From Thermoanaerobacterales bacterium (GTDB lineage: Bacteria; Actinomycetota; Acidimicrobiia; Acidimicrobiales; JACDCH01): a stretch of DNA of 10,401 bases. The stretch covers positions 1 through 10,401 of the forward strand of contig PKRH01000120.1 in the NCBI GenBank assembly GCA_017577565.1, given 5' to 3'. Made by a program: the position numbers and the translations under genes. Below are positions 1-4,925 of this stretch, one piece after another. Below the pieces are notes generated by a model. The model saw only the letters and a program-made list of their open reading frames with translations, ran no database searches and had not been told where the DNA came from. How positions within the stretch are numbered: the stretch's first letter is position 1; each line of letters opens with the position of its first letter.

Positions 1-181
1 TGTATAAAAGAGACGGGCCGAAGCTGGGAAAAGAAATCACGAACCGCCCCCGGGGGGCCGCCCCCCCCCCCCCCCGGTTTGGGGGGCCGCCGGGAGGCCC
101 CCCCGCCCGCGGGGGGGGGGGGGGGGCTCGGGGCGGGGGGAGCTGGCGCCCGCCCTGGGCGGGGGGGGGGGGGGCCCGCGG
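1..181. other. Low-quality contig end with adapter-like start and homopolymer runs
   Basis: The first 16 bases (TGTATAAAAGAGACGG) resemble the inner part of the Tn5/Nextera mosaic end (TGTATAAGAGACAG) with a two-base insertion and one substitution. They are followed by a 15-base C run (61-75), a 16-base G run (111-126) and a 14-base G run (161-174), which occur nowhere else in the window. The AraC-type gene entering from the right stays open across the whole stretch although its family normally ends soon after the last recognisable motif, near 220. I read this as adapter remnant plus degraded base calls rather than biology. I see no gene or regulatory site in it. Confidence 0.75.
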
Positions 182-1207
182 GCCGCCCCCCTGCGCCCGC
201 CGCTCGCCGGTGCCGAACGTGCGCCGGTAGGACATCGGCGTCGTGCCCACCAGCCGGCGGAAGTGCACCCGCAGCGCCGTGGCGGTGCCGAAGCCGCACC
301 GCTCGGCCACCCGCTCGACCGGCAGGTCGGTGGTCTCCAGCAGCCGCTGGGCGTGGAAGACCCGCTGGCGCAGCAGCCACTGCATCGGCGTCGTGCCGGT
401 GGCCGCCCGGAAGCGCCGGGCGAAGCTGCGGGGGCTGAGCATGGCCCGGCGGGCCAGCTGGTCGACCGTCATCGGCTCGTCGATGTGGGCGATCGCCCAG
501 TCGATCGTGGCGGCGATCGGGTCGTCGGAGACGTGGTCGGGGACCGGCGCGTCGACGAACTGGGCCTGGCCGCCGTCGCGCTGGGGCGGCACGACCATCC
601 GCCGGGCGACCTTGTTGGCCACCTCGGCGCCGTGGTCGAGGCGGACGATGTGCAGGCAGAGGTCGATGCCGGCGCCCGTGCCGGCCGACGTGTAGAGCCC
701 GTCGCCGGCGTCGACGAAGAGCACGTCGCGGTCGACCTCGACGGCGGGATGGCGCTCGGCCAGGGCGTCCGTGTACATCCAGTGCGTCGTCGCCCGCCGG
801 CCGTCGAGCAGGCCGGTCTGGGCGAGCAGGAACGCCCCGGTGCAGACGCTCACCAGGCGGGCGCCCCGGGCGTGGGCGTCCCGGAGCATGTCGAGCAGCT
901 CGGGCGGCGCGGGCTTGTCCCAGTCCGGCCACACCGGCAGGAGGATCGTGTCGGCCTCGGCGAGGTCGTCGAGCATGTAGGGCGTCGTGATCGACCACCC
1001 GCCGCCGCCCGACACCGGGATCGTCTGCCCGAAGGCGCCGATCACCCGGAAGCGGTACCAGGGGTCCGAGTACTCGGACCGGTCGATCCCGAACACCTCG
1101 TGGGCGACGCCCAGCTCGAACGGGGCCACCGGGGAGCCCACGAGGGCGGCGACCAGGTGCCCCCGCGCCTCACGCCGGGGGGCGCCCGGTCGTTGTCTCA
1201 TCGGCAT
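182..1207 (-). CDS. GlxA-type AraC-family transcriptional regulator (DJ-1/PfpI-like domain plus AraC HTH), 3' end unresolved
   Basis: Cytoplasmic transcription regulator of the GlxA family. Residues about 17-190 form a DJ-1/PfpI-like (class I glutamine amidotransferase-like) domain, with the nucleophile-elbow segment VSVCTGAFLLAQ (Cys122), the following GLLDGRRATTHW and the late TSAGTGAGIDLCLHIV, all typical of this family. Residues about 231-335 are a double helix-turn-helix AraC domain with the signatures LSPRSFARRFRAATGTTP and CGFGTATALRVHFRR, ending in GTTPMSYRRTF. The start could be ATG 1207 or ATG 1201. GGTGG upstream is better spaced for 1201, and an in-frame TGA lies at 1235-1237. Recognisable protein ends near position 220, after which no in-frame stop occurs and the frame runs open to base 1, so the true terminus is lost in the bad contig end and 182 is a nominal limit. 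The ligand and target genes are unknown. Confidence 0.9.
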
Positions 1208-1236
1208 GCCACCAGTTTGGCAGGAACCTTGCGCTC

Positions 1237-1284
1237 ATGTGCGGCACTGCCACTCGTCAGCCACACCGAGCCCCAGGAGAATGA
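1237..1284 (+). promoter_or_regulatory. Possible upstream mini-ORF (15 codons) before the Cys-rich small protein
   Basis: ATG at 1237 opens a 15-codon frame reading MCGTATRQPHRAPGE. Its TGA (1282-1284) overlaps the ATG at 1281 as ATGA, an arrangement that would couple translation to the next frame. AACCTT six bases upstream of the ATG is only a poor -10 match. This may be chance; it is recorded because no other leader feature is visible between the two divergent genes. Confidence 0.2.
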
Positions 1285-1289
1285 CACCC

Positions 1290-1460
1290 GTGTTGTCCGT
1301 CCACTGCCCCCGCCACGCAGCCGAGGTGCTGCTGAGCGAGCGTCGCATCACCCGCATCGCCCACGAGGACGACCAGCTCACGCTCGAGTGGGTGTGCTGG
1401 TGCGGCTACCGCGGCTCGCACCGCACCGGCCGTCGGGCACCCCGCTCGACGATCGTCTGA
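1290..1460 (+). CDS. Small Cys/His-rich putative zinc-binding protein (56 aa)
   Basis: The protein reads MLSVHCPRH at its start and has Cys6-x2-His9, then Cys36-x-Cys38 in the segment EWVCWCGYRG, with His44 close behind. This C-x2-H / C-x-C arrangement suggests one zinc-ribbon-like site; the tail is Arg-rich. There is no signal peptide or membrane segment. I know of no assigned function; similar short proteins seem familiar from high-GC actinobacteria, but that is recollection and untested. GTG 1290 is preferred because AGGAGA at 1275-1280 sits nine bases upstream. ATG 1281 would add three residues (MTP) but leaves no spacing to that ribosome-binding site. It is divergent from the GlxA-type regulator and convergent with the SDR gene. 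Confidence 0.7.
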   Translation: MLSVHCPRHAAEVLLSERRITRIAHEDDQLTLEWVCWCGYRGSHRTGRRAPRSTIV

Positions 1461-1471
1461 CCACCGCCACC

Positions 1472-1498
1472 GCCCGGCCCCGGCCCCCGGGGCCGGGC
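1472..1498. terminator. Bidirectional hairpin terminator
   Basis: A perfect 11-bp inverted repeat, GCCCGGCCCCG (1472-1482) and CGGGGCCGGGC (1488-1498), encloses a five-base loop. It lies in the 45-bp gap between the convergent stops at 1460 (small protein) and 1506 (SDR), so it can serve both transcripts. There is no U-tract, as is common for actinobacterial terminators. Confidence 0.75.
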
Positions 1499-1505
1499 AC
1501 CGGTG

Positions 1506-2252
1506 TCAGGCCGAGCGCCCGCCGTCGATCGGCAGCGCCACCCCGGTGACCATCCGGGCCGCGTCGCCGGCCAGGTAGGCCACCGCCGCCGCGACGTCCT
1601 GCGGTGACACCAGGCCGGGGGTCGGCATCTCCAGCCGGTCGAGCAGCCGGCGGTCGGCGTCGGCGGGGATGCGCGGCGCCACCTCGGCGAGCAGCGGCGT
1701 GTCCACCGCCGCCGGGCAGACGCAGTTCACCCGCACGCCGTCGGCCGCCAGCTCGAGGGCGAGCGCCCGGGTGAGCATGACCAACCCGCCCTTCGAGGCG
1801 CAGTAGGCGGCCGTGTAGGCCTGCCCCTCCAGCCCGGCGACCGACGCGACGTTGACGATGCAGCCGCGGGTCGCCCGCAGGTGCGGGAGCGCGGCCCGGC
1901 TCACGAGGAACGGGGCGGTCAGGTTCACGGCCAGCACCCGGTCCCACTCGGCGTCGTCGATGTCCTCGACCCGGCCGAACTGGGGGACGCCGGCGACGTT
2001 GGCCACGACGTCGAGCCGGCCGTGGGCCTCGACGACGCCGGCGAGGGCCGCCTCGACCGCCGCCCGGTCGGTGACGTCGCCGGCCACCACCTCGACGCCG
2101 TCGGGCCCCTCGCCCCGCAGGTCGAACCCGACGACGGTGGCGCCCTCGTCGCGGAACCGCTCGGCCACGGCACGGCCGATGCCCGAGGCGCACCCGGTGA
2201 CGAAGGCGACCCGGCGCGGCCCCGACCCGGCCCCCCTGCTGTCGTCGCTCAC
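1506..2252 (-). CDS. Short-chain dehydrogenase/reductase (classical SDR)
   Basis: Classical SDR oxidoreductase of 248 aa, the usual family length. The Rossmann nucleotide motif TGCASGIG is at residues 19-26, followed by Asp44 at the end of beta-2 (VVGFDL), which favours NAD(H) over NADP(H). NVAG at 85-88 is the NNAG variant. The catalytic set is Asn110, Ser137 (NVASVAG), Tyr150 and Lys154 (YCASK), and the C-terminus has PIDGG. It is cytosolic. The substrate cannot be told from sequence; the fold is shared by FabG-like 3-oxoacyl reductases and many alcohol or sugar dehydrogenases. The GTG start at 2252 is chosen because the SDR domain begins about 14 residues later, while the frame further upstream is Arg/Pro/Ala-rich antisense to the next gene. 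CAGACT six bases before the GTG is a weak -10 candidate. It lies 73 bp downstream of the membrane protein gene on the same strand. Confidence 0.93.
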   Translation of the reverse strand: MSDDSRGAGSGPRRVAFVTGCASGIGRAVAERFRDEGATVVGFDLRGEGPDGVEVVAGDVTDRAAVEAALAGVVEAHGRLDVVANVAGVPQFGRVEDIDDAEWDRVLAVNLTAPFLVSRAALPHLRATRGCIVNVASVAGLEGQAYTAAYCASKGGLVMLTRALALELAADGVRVNCVCPAAVDTPLLAEVAPRIPADADRRLLDRLEMPTPGLVSPQDVAAAVAYLAGDAARMVTGVALPIDGGRSA

Positions 2253-2325
2253 GGCCGCAGTCTGCCACCCGGCCCGGGACGGTCCGTCCCAGCCCGGACC
2301 GTCCCGCTCGTGCCGGTGGCGACGA

Positions 2326-3378
2326 TCAGCCCGAGACCTGGCCGCCGGTCCGGCCGCCCGCCGGCGCGCCGTCCCCGGCCGGGTCGCCGGCCGGGGCGGC
2401 GCTGCCCGCCTCGCCGCCCGCCGTGGCGCCGGAGCCCGTGCCACCCCCCGGGCTCGTGCCGGAGCCCTCGTCGGACCCACCGCCGTCCGACCCGCCGGCG
2501 GTCGTCGTGGTCGTGGCGGTCCCGCCCGAGGTCGTGGACGTCGTCGAGGTGCCCCCCGGCGCCCGGTCGACCGGTGTCCCGCCCTCGCCCGCGTCGGGCA
2601 CCTCGTCGCCGGCGCCGGTGCCGGACCCACCGGCGGGGTCGCCGGACCCCGAGCCGGGGGCGGTCGTCGTCGCCCGGGCCGGGCCGTCCGTGCCGGCGCC
2701 CGGTCCGGTCCCGTCGGTGCCCGGCGGGCCGTCGGTGTCCCGGCGCTCGCCGCCACCGTCCCCCAGCAGGGCGCCGATCGAGGTGCGGGCGCCGTCCGAG
2801 CGGCCCGACAGCGGCTCGTCCCGGACGGCCTCGATCAGCGTGACCAGGCCGAGCGAGGCGACGAAGACGACCACCACGGCGACGGCGGGGCGCCACCGCA
2901 CCCGGCCCAGGCGCTCCCACAGGCGTCGGAGGCCACCCTCCCCGTCCGCGGCCGCCTCGGGCCGCCCGGGACCGTCCTCGCCGGCCTCGCGGTCGCCACC
3001 CGCCCGGTCGCCGCCCTCCCCACGGGGCGCCGGCGCGCGGACGGCCAGCCGCCACGGCCCCTCCCCGGGGAGCCGCTCCAGCAGGCGCTGCTGGAGCTCG
3101 AGCTCCCGCAGGCGGCGCTGGGTGCGGCGGAGGCCCCGGACGTACAGCGCGCTGCCGACGACGCTGACGACGCTGACGACGGCGGCGCCGAGCACGGTGC
3201 CGGCGACGCCGAAGAACGAGGCGACGGCCGCCCCCGACACCGACGCCAGCACCGAGCCCAGCACCTGGACGCCCGAGACCCTGGGGCCGTCGTCGGCGGC
3301 GCCGGGGTCGCGGCGACCCCCGTCGCGGGCGGCCGGGTCGACGGGAGCGGGATCGGAGCGGGAGCTGGGCGCGCTCAT
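2326..3378 (-). CDS. Two-helix membrane protein with long low-complexity Gly/Thr/Ser tail
   Basis: Hypothetical membrane protein of 350 aa. After a polar N-terminus, residues about 35-80 form a long Ala/Val/Gly/Ser-rich hydrophobic stretch ending in a basic, probably coiled-coil segment (RGLRRTQRRLRELELQQRLL, 81-100). Residues 105-160 are polar and charged. A second helix covers about 164-182 (AVAVVVVFVASLGLVTLIEA). The remaining 160 or so residues are low complexity, rich in Gly, Asp, Ser, Thr and Pro, with Thr clusters near 278-293, and may be an exposed linker or O-glycosylated stalk. The N-terminal part resembles unassigned actinobacterial membrane proteins; I cannot give a function. ATG 3378 is preferred. 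GTG 3465 would add 29 Arg/Pro/Ser-rich residues read through a tandem repeat. Neither start has a clear ribosome-binding site. Confidence 0.7.
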   Translation of the reverse strand: MSAPSSRSDPAPVDPAARDGGRRDPGAADDGPRVSGVQVLGSVLASVSGAAVASFFGVAGTVLGAAVVSVVSVVGSALYVRGLRRTQRRLRELELQQRLLERLPGEGPWRLAVRAPAPRGEGGDRAGGDREAGEDGPGRPEAAADGEGGLRRLWERLGRVRWRPAVAVVVVFVASLGLVTLIEAVRDEPLSGRSDGARTSIGALLGDGGGERRDTDGPPGTDGTGPGAGTDGPARATTTAPGSGSGDPAGGSGTGAGDEVPDAGEGGTPVDRAPGGTSTTSTTSGGTATTTTTAGGSDGGGSDEGSGTSPGGGTGSGATAGGEAGSAAPAGDPAGDGAPAGGRTGGQVSG

Positions 3379-3407
3379 TCGGGCAGGACGGCTCGATCCT
3401 CTGCGGC

Positions 3408-3433
3408 GGACGGAGGGGAGGGACGGAGGGGAG
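3408..3433. repeat. Perfect 13-bp tandem repeat, two copies
   Basis: GGACGGAGGGGAG occurs twice head to tail (3408-3420 and 3421-3433). It lies 30-55 bp upstream of the preferred membrane protein ATG and reads as a polypyrimidine tract on that gene's coding strand. It may be slippage or a binding site. Confidence 0.8.
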
Positions 3434-3497
3434 CGGACGCCGGTCGCCTCATGCCCCTCCAACACCTAGGCCGCCCGCGACCCGAACCCAACGTGAC

Positions 3498-3607
3498 GTC
3501 CGGCACCGGGCCCGGACGCGACAGACGGGACCCGCAGGTCCCGTCCGGAGAGGTAGCCAGGGGGGCGGGGCGGGCGGGCGGACAGGCACCCCGCCCCCGG
3601 CTGGCCT
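3498..3607. other. Three consecutive GC-rich hairpins including a G-quadruplex motif
   Basis: Hairpin 1: GTCCGG (3498-3503) pairs with CCGGAC (3512-3517). Hairpin 2: GACGGGACC (3524-3532) pairs with GGTCCCGTC (3537-3545) around a four-base loop. Hairpin 3: GGGGGCGGGG (3561-3570) pairs with CCCCGCCCCC (3589-3598), extended by CCAG/CTGG and AGG/CCT across small bulges (3551-3607). The left arm and loop of hairpin 3 also form a plus-strand G-quadruplex motif at 3560-3578, four G runs of three or more joined by single C bases. On the minus strand this could be tandem terminators after the cupredoxin gene or a leader of the membrane protein gene. I do not recognise a known RNA family. Confidence 0.6.
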
Positions 3608-3719
3608 GTGCCAGACAACTACCCGAGGGCCCCCTTTGACAAACCGGGGGGGCGAAAAATTTCGGTGCCAACTGGCTGACCTGGGAGAACGACTGTCATC
3701 AACCGGCCCTGCCGAGCGC

Positions 3720-4091
3720 TCAGCGGGCCACCACCGTGCCGGTCATGCCCGGGTGGATGTCGCACACGAACCCGTAGGTGCCGGCCGGGAGCGTCACGGT
3801 CAGCGCCTGCTGCGACGGGCCGAGCTCGAGCGGCGTCCTGTCGGGCTCGGGCGAGCCCTCCACGTGGATGTTGTGGTTCACGCCCTCGTCCCGGTTGTCG
3901 ATGACGATCGTCACCGGCTCGCCCGCGGGGACCTCGACCTCGTCGGGCGCGAACGCCATGTCCTCGGCGACGATGACGACGTCGGGGTCGTCGGGGACCG
4001 GTTCGGAGGACACCCGGGCACCGTCGTCGCCGTCGCCGCAGGCGGCCCCGGCGAGGGCGACGAGCAGCGGGAGGAGCACGGCGCGCCGCAT
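3720..4091 (-). CDS. Small cupredoxin (plastocyanin/azurin-like) probable lipoprotein
   Basis: Predicted exported blue-copper protein of 123 aa. Residues 1-17 form a basic-hydrophobic signal, and Cys18 (LAGAACGD) is a probable lipid-anchor site, though with Gly rather than Leu at -3 the lipobox is imperfect. The mature part is one cupredoxin domain (about 37-123). Type-1 copper ligands are visible: His73 (VNHNIHV), then Cys110, His113 and Met116 in YGFVCDIHPGM. Such proteins carry electrons or bind copper at the outer face of the membrane; its partner here is unknown. ATG 4091 begins a good signal peptide, and GTG 4121 would add ten residues. It is divergent from the DtxR-type regulator gene (90 bp apart), so shared metal-linked control is possible but inferred. 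Confidence 0.88.
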   Translation of the reverse strand: MRRAVLLPLLVALAGAACGDGDDGARVSSEPVPDDPDVVIVAEDMAFAPDEVEVPAGEPVTIVIDNRDEGVNHNIHVEGSPEPDRTPLELGPSQQALTVTLPAGTYGFVCDIHPGMTGTVVAR

Positions 4092-4169
4092 GCCCCGAAC
4101 CGTCCCACGCAGCGCCCTCACCAGGCCAATCGCGCTCTCCGAGGCGGTCCGGATCGTGACGTGGCCAAC

Positions 4170-4184
4170 TAGGCTGGCACCGTG
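4170..4184 (+). promoter_or_regulatory. -10 element TAGGCT and leaderless GTG start of the DtxR-type gene
   Basis: TAGGCT (4170-4175) fits the actinobacterial -10 pattern TAnnnT. It is followed by exactly six bases and then GTG (4182), placing the transcription start at or next to the start codon. No Shine-Dalgarno sequence precedes the GTG and no good -35 is seen. The -10 sits inside an imperfect dyad centred on CTAG (4161-4180, outer GTG/CAC), which could be an operator for autoregulation. Confidence 0.6.
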
Positions 4185-4910
4185 GCCGAGTACCAGACCC
4201 CCGAGTTCCACCCGGCGTTCGAGGAGTACTGCGAGGCGATCTGGGAGCTCAAGGAGGACCAGGTCGACGTCATCCAGGCGCGGGTCGCCGAGCGGCTGCG
4301 CGTCTCCCGGCCGGCCGTGTCCGAGATGATCAAGCGCATGCAGGCCGAGGGCTTCGTGACGGTCGACGGCACGACGATCAACCTCACCGAGGCGGGCCAG
4401 CGCCTCGCCGAGCGGGTCGTGCGCCGGCACCGCCTCGCCGAGCGGCTGCTCACCGACATCCTCGGCCTGTCGTGGGCCGACGCCCACGTCGAGGCGGGCA
4501 AGTGGGAGCACGTCATCTCCGAGCCGGTGGAGGAGGCCATCAACCGCCTGCTCGACAACCCCACCACGTGCCCGCACGGCAACCCCATCCCGGGCTCCGG
4601 CTACACGCCGCCCGACGTGGTGCCGCTCTCCGAGGTGGAGGTCGGGGGTCAGTTCACGGTCAACCGCATCCCGGAGGAGCTGGAGTTCACGCCGGGCCTG
4701 CTCGACTTCCTCGAGGACGCCACCGTCCAGCCGGGCTACGAGGGCGAGGTCACCGCCGTCTCCCCCGACGGCACGGTCACCGTCGAGATCGAGGGCAAGC
4801 ACGTCGGCATCGGGTCCTTCGCGGCCGAGCGCATCCTCGTGACGGCGTCCCCGGCGCCGACCGACGGCACCGACGGCAAGGAGGCGAGCTCCGCCACGGC
4901 CTCCGCGTGA
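4182..4910 (+). CDS. DtxR/IdeR-family metal-dependent transcriptional regulator with atypical primary metal site
   Basis: Cytosolic metalloregulator of 242 aa, close to IdeR/DtxR length. Residues about 27-62 form the winged HTH, with recognition helix near SRPAVSEMIKRM (42-53). Residues about 70-125 are the dimerisation and metal region RRHRLAERLLTDILGL...AHVEAGKWEHVIS. Residues about 148-222 form the C-terminal SH3/FeoA-like domain, followed by a Ser/Ala/Thr tail. Aligned by eye to DtxR, the ancillary-site ligands His79, Glu83 and His98 are kept as His83, Glu87 and His102. In the primary site Glu105 and His106 are kept (Glu109, His110), but Met10 becomes Glu15 and Cys102 becomes Gly106. This is neither the DtxR (Met/Cys) nor the Bacillus MntR (Asp/Glu) pattern. 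It likely senses Fe or Mn and may control the adjacent ABC importer, whose 3' end lies 15 bp away on the other strand. Confidence 0.93.
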   Translation: MAEYQTPEFHPAFEEYCEAIWELKEDQVDVIQARVAERLRVSRPAVSEMIKRMQAEGFVTVDGTTINLTEAGQRLAERVVRRHRLAERLLTDILGLSWADAHVEAGKWEHVISEPVEEAINRLLDNPTTCPHGNPIPGSGYTPPDVVPLSEVEVGGQFTVNRIPEELEFTPGLLDFLEDATVQPGYEGEVTAVSPDGTVTVEIEGKHVGIGSFAAERILVTASPAPTDGTDGKEASSATASA

Positions 4911-4925
4911 CGGCGGCGGCGCCGG

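Larger units (their letters stand above)
3379..3719. other. Gene-free stretch with structured DNA
   Basis: There is no convincing gene between the cupredoxin stop (minus strand) and the membrane protein start (minus strand). The open frames here are short, Arg/Pro-rich and unlike known proteins. The stretch holds a 13-bp tandem repeat, three hairpins with a G-quadruplex motif, and a short AT-rich patch (3655-3663, GAAAAATTTC context) that is rare in this window. It could be a structured 5' leader, a set of terminators for the cupredoxin gene, or both. Confidence 0.6.

Noticed and set aside
61..174. G and C runs read as quadruplex or recombination sequence
   Set aside because: They occur only at the contig edge next to adapter-like sequence, with a gene losing its stop there, so artefact is the simpler explanation.
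263..1549. Long plus-strand open frame across the AraC-type gene
   Set aside because: It is antisense to a gene with clear DJ-1 and AraC motifs, is rich in Arg, Gly, Pro, His and Val as expected from a GC-rich complement, and shows no family motif.
1852..3639. 595-codon plus-strand open frame
   Set aside because: It spans the complement of two genes and their gap, is dominated by Ala, Arg and Gly, and has no domain. Length alone is not evidence at this GC content.
3636..3641. Perfect TTGACA on the plus strand
   Set aside because: No acceptable -10 lies 16-19 bases downstream (AATTTC or ATTTCG at best), and no plus-strand gene starts within 500 bp.
3375..3671. 98-codon minus-strand frame in the structured gap
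   Set aside because: It starts at TTG without a ribosome-binding site, is Arg/Pro/Ser-rich, overlaps the membrane protein start and shows no recognisable domain.
4092..4802. Upstream extension of the cupredoxin frame
   Set aside because: It lies antisense to the DtxR-type gene, and the cupredoxin has its own signal peptide starting at ATG 4091.
4911..4925. Possible terminator between the converging regulator and permease genes
   Set aside because: The 15-bp gap holds only a GGCGCC palindrome with no meaningful stem and loop. Any terminator would have to lie inside the coding sequences.
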